From Pseudooceanicola algae (GTDB lineage Bacteria > Pseudomonadota > Alphaproteobacteria > Rhodobacterales > Rhodobacteraceae): a stretch of DNA of 64,000 nt. Positions 25,677 through 33,927 of the stretch are shown one piece after another. The stretch spans positions 654,001 through 718,000 of the forward strand of contig NZ_CP060436.1 in NCBI RefSeq assembly GCF_003590145.2, given 5' to 3'. Under the pieces are notes generated by a model that saw only the letters and a list, made by a program, of their open reading frames with translations, ran no database searches and was not told the origin of the DNA. How positions within the stretch are numbered: the stretch's first letter is position 1; every line of letters begins with the position of its first letter. The position numbers and the translations under genes were made by a program.

Positions 25677-25705
25677 CACGACCCGGAAGCTTGCTCCGGG
25701 TCGTG
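25677..25705 (+). terminator. Intrinsic terminator after the lipoprotein gene
   Basis: CACGACCCGG (25677-25686) pairs perfectly with CCGGGTCGTG (25696-25705) across a nine-base loop, followed by TTGTCTTG. The remaining spacer to 25897 shows no gene; a GAGGAAC ribosome-binding site at its end serves the methyltransferase. Confidence 0.75.
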
Positions 25706-25897
25706 TTGTCTTGCCTCCCCAGAAGGGATGGCGGAGGTCCCTATGGGGTGGGCCTGTAGGGGAGCGGCCTATAAGAAGGGACGGGTCTTCGAAGGTCCGT
25801 GCCAGGCGCGGGACGTCACGTGACGCCGTCCGTCCTGCAACAGATCGCCCTGCATATCCCACTTCCCTCATCCCCCCGAAGCGATTAGAGGAACGGG

Positions 25898-27109
25898 ATG
25901 GATATGCCCTCAGACCTTCCCGTCATTCGGATGAAACCCAAGACCGACGCCCGGCGCCTGCGCCACGGGGCGCCTTGGGTCTATGCAAACGAGCTGGTGA
26001 CAGACCGGCGCACCAAGGCGCTTGCCCCCGGCAGCCTTGCGGTGCTGGAAGATTCCGATCGCGCGCCGATCGCCCTTGTCACCGTGAACCCTGAAAGCCG
26101 GATCATGGCCCGCGTGCTGGGGGCGCCCGACAGCGGCCCCATCGACCAGGCCTGGTTCGCCACCCGCTTTGCCAAGGCGCTGGCCCTGCGTGAAAAGATG
26201 TTCGACGGGCCGTTCTACCGCCTGATCCACGCCGAAGCCGACGGTTTCCCCGGCGTCGTCATCGACCGCTTCGGCGATACGGCCGTGATCCAGCCCAACG
26301 CGGCCTGGGCCGACCTGCGGCTTGAGCCGCTTGTGGCGGCCCTGCAAGAGGTCACCGGCATCGGGAACGTGCTGAAGAATGCCTCCGGCCGTGCGCGTGG
26401 GCTGGAAGGCCTCGACGATGTGTCCGGCGTGCTGGCCGGGCAGGCGCCCGATGCCCCGCTCGAGGTTCAGATGAACGGGGCGACCTACATGGCCGACCTG
26501 ACGGGCGGCCAGAAGACCGGCCTTTACTACGACCAGCGCCTGAACCACGCCTTTGCCGCCCGCGCCGCAAAGGGCGCGCGGGTGCTCGACGTCTTTGCCC
26601 ATGTCGGGGGCTTCGGCCTTGCCGCGCTGGCACAGGGCGCGACCTCGGCCCTTGCGGTTGACGGCTCGGCCCCCGCACTGGCGCTGGCTGAACAGGGCGC
26701 GGCGGCCATGGGCGCGGCCGACCGCTTTTCCATCCGGCAGGGCGACGCCTTCGATACGCTCGAAGCGCTCGCCGACGCGGGCGAGACCTTCGATGTGGTG
26801 ATCTGCGACCCGCCAGCCTTTGCCCCCAACAAGCAGGCGCTCGAAGCCGGCCTGCGGGCCTATGAGCGCATCGCGCGCCTCGCCGCGCCGCTGGTTGCGC
26901 CGGGCGGTATCCTTGGGCTGTGTTCCTGTTCTCATGCCGCCGAGCTTGAAAAATTCCGCGCCTCCTCGATCCGGGGGATCGGGCGCGGGCTTTACGGCTC
27001 GGGTCGCGATTACGCGCTGATCCACACCGGGTTCGCCGGGCCGGATCACCCCACCCACCCGCATCTGGCGGAAAGCTCCTACCTCAAGGCGCTGTTCTTC
27101 CGGCTATGA
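25898..27109 (+). CDS. Class I SAM-dependent 23S rRNA (cytosine) methyltransferase, RlmI-like
   Basis: A 403-residue cytoplasmic methyltransferase. The N-terminal PUA-like domain (RLRHGAPWVYANELV, residues about 15-75) is followed by an EEHEE-type domain (LIHAEADGFPGVVIDRFGD) and a Rossmann domain with SAM motif VLDVFAHVGGFGLAAL (about 226-241), AVDGSAPALALAE, and the substrate motif CDPPAFAP. This order is that of RlmI/YccW, which makes m5C in 23S rRNA. ATG 25898 has GAGGAACGGG before it. Its TGA overlaps the start of the PIN-domain gene. Confidence 0.9.
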   Translation: MDMPSDLPVIRMKPKTDARRLRHGAPWVYANELVTDRRTKALAPGSLAVLEDSDRAPIALVTVNPESRIMARVLGAPDSGPIDQAWFATRFAKALALREKMFDGPFYRLIHAEADGFPGVVIDRFGDTAVIQPNAAWADLRLEPLVAALQEVTGIGNVLKNASGRARGLEGLDDVSGVLAGQAPDAPLEVQMNGATYMADLTGGQKTGLYYDQRLNHAFAARAAKGARVLDVFAHVGGFGLAALAQGATSALAVDGSAPALALAEQGAAAMGAADRFSIRQGDAFDTLEALADAGETFDVVICDPPAFAPNKQALEAGLRAYERIARLAAPLVAPGGILGLCSCSHAAELEKFRASSIRGIGRGLYGSGRDYALIHTGFAGPDHPTHPHLAESSYLKALFFRL

Positions 27110-27648
27110 TGAAGGCGGTCCTCGACGCTTGCGTGCTATACCCCACGGTGATGCGCGAGATGCTGCTGGGGGCGGCGCAGGCCGGGTTCTTTCAGCCAAT
27201 CTGGTCGGCGCGCATCCTTGAGGAATGGGCACTGGCCGCCGCCAAGGCACCCGGAGGCGAAGCCCAGGCGCGCGGCGAAGTGGCGCTGACCCGCGCCGCC
27301 TTTCCGGGGGCCGAGCGGCGCTATTCCGAGGACATGGAACGCCGTCTCTGGCTGCCTGATCCCGGCGATCTGCATGTCCTGGCCCTTGGGACCAGTGCCT
27401 CGGCCGATATGATCGTGACCGCCAACGCCAAGGATTTCCCGCGCCATATCCTGGCCGAGGAAGGCCTGTCGCGGGCCGATCCCGATGCCCTTCTTCTTGG
27501 GTTCTTCGAGGCCGCGCCGGATCCGATCCGGGCGCTGGCCGAAACCGCAAGGATCCGGATCGAAACCCTGTCGGGCGAGGCATGGACCCTGCGCCAGTTG
27601 ATGCGCAAGGCCCGGATGCCGCGCCTTGGCAAGGCGCTGGATCACTAG
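27106..27648 (+). CDS. PIN-domain protein (RSP_2648 family)
   Basis: A 180-residue protein with PIN nuclease features: AVLDACVLYP near the N-terminus gives the first acidic residue (Asp7), a mid-region Glu (LEEWALA), and PDPGDLHVLALGTSASADMIVTANAKDF gives the DxxV/TxN(A/D) block. The C-terminus (after about 125) is helical. PIN proteins cut RNA. Unlike toxin PINs, no antitoxin gene is adjacent; instead the start overlaps the stop of the rRNA methyltransferase (ATGATGA), implying a joint role in RNA metabolism. The family name is from memory. Confidence 0.82.
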   Translation: MMKAVLDACVLYPTVMREMLLGAAQAGFFQPIWSARILEEWALAAAKAPGGEAQARGEVALTRAAFPGAERRYSEDMERRLWLPDPGDLHVLALGTSASADMIVTANAKDFPRHILAEEGLSRADPDALLLGFFEAAPDPIRALAETARIRIETLSGEAWTLRQLMRKARMPRLGKALDH

Positions 27649-27651
27649 ACC

Positions 27652-28674
27652 CTAGGCCATCATCGGCGCCGCACCATGGCTGGCCTCATGGCCGAGTGAT
27701 TGCAATTGCTCGGCGGCGATCTGGAAGGACCGGATACGCTTGGCCGGGTCATGGATCTGCGAGGCGAGGATAACCTCATCCGGCCCATGCTGGCGCAGCA
27801 GGGCCTCCAGTTGCGCACGCACGGTTTCCGCGCTGCCCGTGGCGCTGACGGCAAAGGCGCGGTCCACCATCTCCACGATCTCGGGGTCATAAAGGTCGTA
27901 GATGTCCTTGACCGGGCGCGGCAGCGGGCCGGGATCGCCCTGCCGCAGCTTGATGAACCCCTGTTGCATCGAGGTCCGCAGATAGGCGCCTTCGGCGTCA
28001 CTGTCCCCGGCATAAACGCTCATTGCCATCATGAAATAGGGCTTTTCGAGATATTCCGACGGGCGGAAGCTGCGCCTGTAGATATCCGCGGCCTGTTCCA
28101 GGTGATCGGGCGCGAAATGCGAGGCAAAGGCATAGGGCAGGCCAAGTTGTGCCGCCAGTTGCGCGCCATATAGCGAGGAGCCGAGGATCCAGATCGGCAC
28201 ATGGGTGCCTTCGCCCGGCACCGCATGAAGCCGCTGCCCCGGTTGCGCATCGCCGAGATAGGCCAGCAATTCGCCCACGTCGCGGGGAAAGCTGTCGGTC
28301 TGGTCCATGTGGCGGCGCAACGCGCGGGCGGTTGCCATGTCGGTGCCCGGCGCGCGCCCCAGGCCAAGGTCGATGCGCCCGGGATAGATCGTCGCCAGCG
28401 TCCCGAACTGCTCGGCAATCGCCAGCGGCGCGTGGTTGGGCAGCATGACCCCGCCCGAGCCGACGCGGATGCGGCTGGTGGCCGCCGCGATATGCCCGAT
28501 CAGCACCGAGGTCGCGGACGAGGCGATGCCGCGCGAATTGTGATGCTCGGCCAGCCAGTGCCGGTTGTAGCCGGCCTCTTCGGCGGCGCGGGCCAGGGCC
28601 ACGGAATTGGCGATCGCCTCGGCAGGGCTGCTGCCCTCGGGAATTGGTGCGAGGTCGAGAAGTGAATATTTCAT
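27652..28674 (-). CDS. LLM-class (luciferase-like) flavin-dependent oxidoreductase
   Basis: A 340-residue FMN-dependent monooxygenase-type protein: [16 protein letters not shown] start, [32 protein letters not shown] and [26 protein letters not shown] are diagnostic of the YhbW-like bacterial luciferase branch, with [12 protein letters not shown] after. The substrate is unknown. ATG 28674 has AAAGGA upstream; the frame upstream of it is not used. Its stop lies only three bases from the stop of the PIN gene, tail to tail. Confidence 0.93.
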   Translation of the reverse strand: MKYSLLDLAPIPEGSSPAEAIANSVALARAAEEAGYNRHWLAEHHNSRGIASSATSVLIGHIAAATSRIRVGSGGVMLPNHAPLAIAEQFGTLATIYPGRIDLGLGRAPGTDMATARALRRHMDQTDSFPRDVGELLAYLGDAQPGQRLHAVPGEGTHVPIWILGSSLYGAQLAAQLGLPYAFASHFAPDHLEQAADIYRRSFRPSEYLEKPYFMMAMSVYAGDSDAEGAYLRTSMQQGFIKLRQGDPGPLPRPVKDIYDLYDPEIVEMVDRAFAVSATGSAETVRAQLEALLRQHGPDEVILASQIHDPAKRIRSFQIAAEQLQSLGHEASHGAAPMMA

Positions 28675-28684
28675 GTCGGTCCTT

Positions 28685-29371
28685 TCAGCCGCGCCCGTGC
28701 CATTTGGCATCCAGGGCCTGGATTGCGGCGATCCTCTCTGCGGTCTTGGGATGGCTCAGCAGCCATGCGGGGCTGTTGCCCCGGTTGCCCGAGAGGGTTT
28801 CGAGTTTTTCAAACAGGCTGACCTGCGGCGCGGTACCGTAGCCCGCCTTGGTCAGCAGGGCGCTGGCATAGGCGTCGGCCTCGTATTCGTCCTTGCGCGA
28901 CAGTTTCGCGGTCAGCAGGGATGTCAGAGCGCCGGCTACCATCGGCCCGAACCCCGGCAGAATGCGGGCCAGCACCATCGCCAGCCCCATGCGCAGCGCG
29001 TTCTGCCCCGAGAAGTCGATCATCCGGCGCCGCGAATGGCCAAGGGCCACATGGCCCAGTTCATGGGCGACGACGCTCAGGATCTCTTCCGCCGTCACGG
29101 TGCCGGCGCGGTAGGCGTCATAGAAGCCGCGCGTGATGAAGATCCGGCCATCCGGCGCCGCCAGCCCGTTGATCGTCGGTACATCGTAAAGATGCACCTT
29201 GATGCGCGGCAGGTCCAGCGCCTCGGCCAGGCGTCCCATGTGCTTGCGCAAACCGGGGTCGGCCAGCTCGGCGGACTTGTTGTCCAGCTCCGACTTCAGC
29301 CGCCAGGCCGAGAAGCGCCAGGCGACGATCCCGTAGATGAGGGCCAGAAGAAGGGGCGTGAACTTGAGCAT
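28685..29371 (-). CDS. M48 family zinc metallopeptidase, membrane-anchored
   Basis: A 228-residue protease with an N-terminal membrane segment (residues 4-20) and a compact M48 domain: active-site HELGH (His103, Glu104, His107) in [17 protein letters not shown] and third zinc ligand Glu162 in [12 protein letters not shown] hydrophobic stretch (about 130-152) follows the active site as in HtpX-like enzymes. Probably in membrane-protein quality control. It lies ten bases behind the LLM oxidoreductase start on the same strand and is a second M48 protein in this window, distinct from the TPR type. Confidence 0.9.
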   Translation of the reverse strand: MLKFTPLLLALIYGIVAWRFSAWRLKSELDNKSAELADPGLRKHMGRLAEALDLPRIKVHLYDVPTINGLAAPDGRIFITRGFYDAYRAGTVTAEEILSVVAHELGHVALGHSRRRMIDFSGQNALRMGLAMVLARILPGFGPMVAGALTSLLTAKLSRKDEYEADAYASALLTKAGYGTAPQVSLFEKLETLSGNRGNSPAWLLSHPKTAERIAAIQALDAKWHGRG

Positions 29372-29459
29372 GCAGGGAATATGGGGGCAGCGGCGCGCCG
29401 GGGCAATCGGCAGCGCCCGACATTCTTGTCAGGGGCAGGTACGCCGAGAGAGCAGGGCG

Positions 29460-30083
29460 TCAGCTTTCCGGCAGGCTGTCGCCGCGGCGGCGCGACCGGC
29501 GCAGGCGCAGATGCAGGACAAAAAGGATGCCACAGGCCACGGCCCCTGCAAGGATCAGCCCGGCCACGTTCGACGCGATCTCCGTCACCTTTGGCAGGTG
29601 CCGGGCGGCGGCATGGCCGATGCCGAGGTAGAAACCCACCCAGATCACCTCTCCGGCAGCACTGGAGGGCAGGAACTGGCGCATCGGCATGCGTGCGGCC
29701 CCCGCGGCGAAGTTGACGTATGGACCAAGCGGCGACAGCAGCCAGCGGCTGAGAAAGACCGTCTTGCCGCCATGCGCCAGAAGGCGGCGACGGGCCTCCT
29801 GCGTCAGCGCTAGGGTGCGCGGACCGGGGCGCAGGCGGTCCTTCAGAGCACCTTCCAGAAGGATGGCCAGCCCGTAGCCGGCAATGTCGCCCAGAACCGC
29901 GCCGACATAGGCGCTGACCAAGAGACCCCAGAAGGGCATGTCCCCGGCAGCGGCCAGCGCGCCCGCGCCCAGCATCACCAGCGAAGCAGGGACAGGCAGG
30001 GCAATGCAACTTGTGAAGGTGACCGCGAAAATGATGCCGGGTCCATAGGACACCAGCAGCCTGAGGACTTCCTCATTCATCAT
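29460..30083 (-). CDS. DedA family (SNARE-associated/VTT) membrane protein
   Basis: A 207-residue polytopic membrane protein. GPGIIFAVTFTSCIALPVPASLVMLGAGALAAAG and GAVLGDIAGYGLAILL are the DedA N-terminal part; the family motif FLSRWLLSPLGPYVNFAAGAARMPMRQFL (about residues 110-138) contains the conserved Arg and Pro. DedA proteins are proposed lipid scramblases/transporters. The start overlaps the end of the upstream 115-residue gene by 11 bases, so they are coupled. Confidence 0.9.
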   Translation of the reverse strand: MMNEEVLRLLVSYGPGIIFAVTFTSCIALPVPASLVMLGAGALAAAGDMPFWGLLVSAYVGAVLGDIAGYGLAILLEGALKDRLRPGPRTLALTQEARRRLLAHGGKTVFLSRWLLSPLGPYVNFAAGAARMPMRQFLPSSAAGEVIWVGFYLGIGHAAARHLPKVTEIASNVAGLILAGAVACGILFVLHLRLRRSRRRGDSLPES

Positions 30084-30420
30084 CGGCGTTGTCTTCCAGC
30101 CAATTGGTCACTGCGACCAGGAAATCCTGTTGTGGAATGCCCTTGCGGGCCGCCAGTTGATACAGCGTCAGCCGCTGTTCGGGGCGCGGGTCGACGTCCA
30201 GCGCCTCCAGCATACTGTCCGTGTCGATGCTCCAGGTGTAGCCAAGGTAACCCGGCGTCATCCAGCCTTGGGGGGCAGGGCCGCGATGGGGTTCGTCGAA
30301 CCAGTGGACCGAGATCAGCAGGATGCGCAGCGCGAAGAACAGCGCCAGCCCCAGGGCCAGCAGGATCCCGGCCAGCGCCAGCGGAGGCGTGCGTCGCAGG
30401 TCCCTGATGCGCGGCCTCAT
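30073..30420 (-). CDS. Small single-pass membrane protein
   Basis: A 115-residue protein with a basic N-terminus (MRPRIRDLRRTPP), one transmembrane helix (about residues 12-34), and a soluble C-terminal part (TPGYLGYTWSIDTDSMLEALDVDPRPEQRLTLYQLAARKGIPQQDFLVAVTNW) that would lie on one side of the membrane. No domain recognised. ATG 30420 overlaps the stop of the VWA gene (ATGA) and its end overlaps DedA, so it is the middle of a tightly coupled trio. Confidence 0.75.
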   Translation of the reverse strand: MRPRIRDLRRTPPLALAGILLALGLALFFALRILLISVHWFDEPHRGPAPQGWMTPGYLGYTWSIDTDSMLEALDVDPRPEQRLTLYQLAARKGIPQQDFLVAVTNWLEDNADDE

Positions 30421-31601
30421 CGCGCCAGCATCCGCATGCCGCTTTCCAGCCCGGCAAGGGTCATCGGCACCATGCGATCCTCGAAGATCTCGCGGATCAT
30501 GGCGATCGACTGGGTGTATTTCCAATAGGCTTCAGGAACCGGGTTCAGCCACATGTGGTCGGGCCACTGGGCGCGGGCGCGTTCCAGCCAGACCTGACCG
30601 GCCTCGGCGTTCCAATGTTCATTGGCCCCGCCGGGCATGGCAATTTCATAAGGGCTCATCGAGGCATCCCCGACGAAGATGCATTTGTAGTCGGGGCCGA
30701 AGCGATGCAGAACGTCTTCGGTCGGGGTCTGATCGCCATGGCGACGGTCGTTGTCGCGCCAGAGGCCCTCGTAAAGGCAATTGTGGAAATAGAAGCTTTC
30801 CATATGCTTGAATTCGCCCCGCGCGGCCGAGAACAATTCTTCGACCACCTTGATATGCCCGTCCATAGACCCGCCCACGTCGAGGAACAGCAGCACCTTG
30901 ACCGCATTGCGCCGCTCGGGCCGGGTCTGCACGTCGAGGTAGCCGTGTTCGGCGGTGGCCCGGATGGTGCCGTTCAGGTCGAGTTCCTCACCGGCACCAT
31001 CGCGCGCCCAGTTGCGCAGTCGTTTCAGCGCCACCTTGATGTTGCGGGTGCCCAGTTCGACCTGATCGTCGAAATTGCGGAATTCGCGCTTGTCCCATAC
31101 CTTGACCGCACGCTGATGGCGGGACTTTTGCTGCCCGATCCGAACCCCCTCGGGATTGTAGCCATCGGCGCCGAAAGGCGAGGTGCCGCCGGTGCCGATC
31201 CACTTGTTGCCGCCGCTGTGCCGGTCGTCCTGTTCTTCGAGGCGCTGCTTCAGCGTCTCCATCAGCTTGTCGAAGCCGCCGAGCGCCTCGATCTCGGCCT
31301 TTTCGGCCTCGCTCAGGTGCCTTTCGGCCATGGAGCGCAGCCAGTCGGCGGGGATGTCGACCCGCGACAGGACCTCTTGCGCGGAAATCGCCTCCAGTCC
31401 TTCAAAGGCGGCGGCGAAGGCACGGTCGAAGCGGTCGATGTTGCGCTCGTCCTTCACCATCGCGGCACGGGCGAGGAAATAGAACCCCTCGGGGTCATAG
31501 GTGACCAGCCCGGCCTTCAGCGCCTCTAGAAAGGTCAGGTATTCGCGCAGGCTGACGGGCAGGCCGTGGTCGCGCAGGTTTTGAAAGAAGGGGATGAACA
31601 T
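30417..31601 (-). CDS. VWA domain-containing protein, CoxE-like
   Basis: A 394-residue cytoplasmic protein. The N-terminal 200 residues are helical and end in a Lys/Arg-rich part (RIGQQKSRHQRAVKVWDKREFRNF). The von Willebrand A domain starts at VKVLLFLDVGGSMDGHI, where the metal-site motif reads DVGGS (Asp241) instead of DxSxS, as known in the CoxE group. Such proteins work with MoxR-type AAA ATPases in metal-centre insertion or complex assembly; a MoxR gene lies 2.3 kb upstream on the same strand. Confidence 0.88.
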   Translation of the reverse strand: MFIPFFQNLRDHGLPVSLREYLTFLEALKAGLVTYDPEGFYFLARAAMVKDERNIDRFDRAFAAAFEGLEAISAQEVLSRVDIPADWLRSMAERHLSEAEKAEIEALGGFDKLMETLKQRLEEQDDRHSGGNKWIGTGGTSPFGADGYNPEGVRIGQQKSRHQRAVKVWDKREFRNFDDQVELGTRNIKVALKRLRNWARDGAGEELDLNGTIRATAEHGYLDVQTRPERRNAVKVLLFLDVGGSMDGHIKVVEELFSAARGEFKHMESFYFHNCLYEGLWRDNDRRHGDQTPTEDVLHRFGPDYKCIFVGDASMSPYEIAMPGGANEHWNAEAGQVWLERARAQWPDHMWLNPVPEAYWKYTQSIAMIREIFEDRMVPMTLAGLESGMRMLAR

Positions 31602-31691
31602 CGGGGGAAGATCTCCTTCATCGAGGGGGGGGCCGTCCAGCCGTCTGACTGTCAGGCGGGGCCCTGTGGTCGGCAGATTGGCTCGCGCGGG

Positions 31692-31859
31692 TCAGAGCGC
31701 CATGCGGTGCAGCACGATGGTCACGACCAGCCCGATCAGCATGAACAGGATGGCATGTGCGATGGCGTATTGCCAAATATCCTTGCCATTGCCACCGCGT
31801 TTCTTCGCGCGCAGTCCGCCCAGAAGGGCACCAAGGATGAGTCCAGCGAGAACCAGCAT
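31692..31859 (-). CDS. 55-residue membrane protein
   Basis: A 55-codon gene with two hydrophobic segments: MLVLAGLILGALLGGLRA and AIAHAILFMLIGLVVTIVL, joined by a basic loop KKRGGNGKDIWQ. ATG 31859 has GGAG seven bases upstream and lies two bases after the stop of the DUF2927 lipoprotein gene, so translation is likely coupled. Function unknown; its composition and position suggest a partner of the lipoprotein or of the membrane proteins downstream. The spacer on to 31601 holds no other gene. Confidence 0.75.
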   Translation of the reverse strand: MLVLAGLILGALLGGLRAKKRGGNGKDIWQYAIAHAILFMLIGLVVTIVLHRMAL

Positions 31860-31861
31860 GA

Positions 31862-33310
31862 TCAGTCTCCGATATACAGGGGGCTGAGTGCGGCCGCCGA
31901 TTGCAGCTTGGACCAGATCACCCAATCCGGGGCGTAGCCGTAGCCTGCCCAACCAAGACTGTCCAGCCGGACCGATCTGGCGCGGCTGCCGTTGCCCTGC
32001 AGGTCCAGCGCCTCGGCCTGAAGCATCTCGATCCAGGCCAGCAGGGCCGCATCCTGATGTCGGCGGGCCTCGGTTTCGGCACTGCCGAGCAGCGCGAGGA
32101 CCGATCCCGGCTCGCCGAGCGCCAGGTGATAGGGTGCCAGTTGCGCGGCCACATGGGCCGCCTGCAGGCCGGTGACCGGATCCGAGGCATAGATCTGGTA
32201 GGCATGCAGGAACAGGTCGCGTGCCAGGGCGGGGTCCTGCGGCTGGGTCAGGCGTCCCAGGATGTAGTAGGAAAAGGCGGTGCGGTTGTCGTCCCAGCCT
32301 TCCTTTTCGGCGATGGCGACCGCATCGGTGGCACTGCGCAGTCGCGCGGCGGGCGAGGCGCCGGGGCCAAGTGTGCGCGACACGGCGGCATCCCATTGCC
32401 GGGGCGTCGCACGGGCATGGCGGGGCGGGATCTGCTGTCCGGCGGGGTTGAGCCGCGCCAGCAGGGCGGGCAATTGTGCCTGAACCTGCGCCCGCGTCAT
32501 GCCGCTGTGCAATTCGCGCGCGTAGGTCAGGCGCAGGATCAGCATGTCGTAGCCGGTCAGGATCGGGTGCAGGTTGTCGTCGTTGAAGGTGCTGTCTGGC
32601 AGCCGGTAAAGATCGTTCAGCGGGCCGAGCGCCTGGGCCATTTCCTCGTGCAGGCAATCGCGCAGCTCTTGCGGGGCGGCATCTGCGGGCACGAAGAGGG
32701 CGATCAGGTCGCGCTGCGTCATGCGCCCCCAATCTGTGCGCGCCTCGTACCGGGCGGTGCGGAATTCCGACAGGTCGGAAATCCCGGGCACCACAAAGCA
32801 GGCGGCATCGGGCAATTCGTGACGGATGTCTTCGCCGCTGACCGCCTGGACGATCAGGTTGGGCGTCTCGCCCTCGCGCGCCATGCGGATATCCAGATGG
32901 GCCTCATTGCGCATCCGGATCAGCAGGGCGGACAGGTCGCGCGACAGGGTGGCGGGCAGGGCGCCACCACCGGCACTTTTGGCCTGGACGCGGATCGGGC
33001 CCTCGAAGCGGGTCATCACGGGCAGGTCGCGACCCGATTCCAGCTGGAAACTGAGGTCGAGGAAATCTTCCGCCAGGTCGGCGTTGGACACCATTGGGGC
33101 GACCGGGCTCGCCGCGCCGAACATCTTCATCGCGGGCAGGGGGGGCAAGGAAATGATCTGCGCCTCGGGCAGCATGTCGGTCTTTTCGGGGTTGGTCGCG
33201 CAACCAGCCAGCGCGAGCGCCAGCAAGGGGACCATCAATATGGCTTTTATCCCGCGTCGGCGCAGGCTGCCCAGACGCGGTAGGGGATCACGGAGAACGA
33301 TCGGCGTCAT
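31862..33310 (-). CDS. DUF2927 domain lipoprotein
   Basis: A 482-residue lipoprotein with lipobox LAGC (Cys37) after a long basic N-region; an internal ATG at residue 26 is a possible shorter start. Residues about 85-275 match my recollection of DUF2927: DCLHEEMAQALGPLNDLYRLPDSTFNDDNLHPILTGYDMLILR carries His221, Glu222, Glu223 and His248, resembling a metalloprotease site. The C-terminal part is helical and repeat-like (TPR/SEL-like). The start overlaps the GNAT stop (ATGA). A role at the outer membrane or periplasm is likely; enzymatic activity is inferred only from the HEE motif. Confidence 0.82.
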   Translation of the reverse strand: MTPIVLRDPLPRLGSLRRRGIKAILMVPLLALALAGCATNPEKTDMLPEAQIISLPPLPAMKMFGAASPVAPMVSNADLAEDFLDLSFQLESGRDLPVMTRFEGPIRVQAKSAGGGALPATLSRDLSALLIRMRNEAHLDIRMAREGETPNLIVQAVSGEDIRHELPDAACFVVPGISDLSEFRTARYEARTDWGRMTQRDLIALFVPADAAPQELRDCLHEEMAQALGPLNDLYRLPDSTFNDDNLHPILTGYDMLILRLTYARELHSGMTRAQVQAQLPALLARLNPAGQQIPPRHARATPRQWDAAVSRTLGPGASPAARLRSATDAVAIAEKEGWDDNRTAFSYYILGRLTQPQDPALARDLFLHAYQIYASDPVTGLQAAHVAAQLAPYHLALGEPGSVLALLGSAETEARRHQDAALLAWIEMLQAEALDLQGNGSRARSVRLDSLGWAGYGYAPDWVIWSKLQSAAALSPLYIGD

Positions 33311-33768
33311 GAAGGCAGGACCCGCTGATACTTGATGAAATCGGTAACCCCGGCGACCCGGTCATACAGTTGCCGTGCCTGGGCGTTGCCTGCCTGGGTC
33401 AACCAATAGACCCCCGGCGCGCCGGCGGCATCGGCAGCGCCATAGACCCCTTCGATCAGCGCGCGGCCAATCCCGGCGCCGCGCACATCCGGAAGGGTGT
33501 AGAGATCCTGAAGATAGCAGACCTCTTCGGCTTTCCAGCCGTGGCGGTGAAACAGGAAATGGGTCAGCCCGACCAGCCGGCCCCCGGTTTCGGCCACGAG
33601 GCAGGAATAATCCCGAGGGTCGTCGCCAAGAAGCCGCTCGAAATATAGATCCGGCAAACCTTCCGGCGCGGTGGTGCCGTAGAAGTCGAGGTAAAGATCC
33701 CAAAGCGCGCCCCAGGCCGCCCGATCGGCGCACGCCAGCGGCCTGACATGACAAGTGGTTTCAGACAT
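33307..33768 (-). CDS. GNAT family N-acetyltransferase
   Basis: A 153-residue acetyltransferase. The acetyl-CoA motif A is YLQDLYTLPDVRGAGIGRALIEGVY (about residues 80-104), with ETGGRLVGLTHFLFHRHGW before it and NAQARQLYDRV near the end. The substrate is unknown. ATG 33768 (MSETTCHVRPL) is preceded by a 19-bp near-duplicate of the start region, which creates an upstream mini-frame. The stop overlaps the DUF2927 gene. Confidence 0.88.
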   Translation of the reverse strand: MSETTCHVRPLACADRAAWGALWDLYLDFYGTTAPEGLPDLYFERLLGDDPRDYSCLVAETGGRLVGLTHFLFHRHGWKAEEVCYLQDLYTLPDVRGAGIGRALIEGVYGAADAAGAPGVYWLTQAGNAQARQLYDRVAGVTDFIKYQRVLPS

Positions 33769-33787
33769 GACAGGTAGTTTCAGACAT
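33761..33787 (-). other. Upstream mini-frame from a duplicated start region
   Basis: ATG at 33787 opens M-S-E-T-T-C-H-V then TGA, identical in protein to the first eight residues of the GNAT protein, but one reading frame off it. The cause is a 19-bp direct repeat (GACATGACAxGTxGTTTCA on the plus strand, units at about 33746 and 33765). The TGA lies five bases inside the true gene, so ribosomes could re-initiate. Confidence 0.6.
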
Positions 33788-33927
33788 GCGGCGGACCTTT
33801 TGATGCCCCGGCCAGGTCGGCCAAGGGGCGCGGGGCGATTTGTGGGCCGCACGCCGGGCAGGATCAACCCCTGGCGCGCGCGTGGACGGCGCTTCATTGC
33901 CGCCTGTCACCGAATTGCGCAGCCCGA

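Noticed and set aside
27106-27648. PIN-domain gene as a toxin of a toxin-antitoxin pair
   Set aside because: There is no small antitoxin gene upstream or downstream; the gene is coupled to an rRNA methyltransferase instead.
31692-32732. A 346-codon minus-strand frame overlapping the DUF2927 gene
   Set aside because: Only its last 55 codons lie outside the DUF2927 gene and look like a protein; the rest is a shadow. The 55-codon gene was kept.
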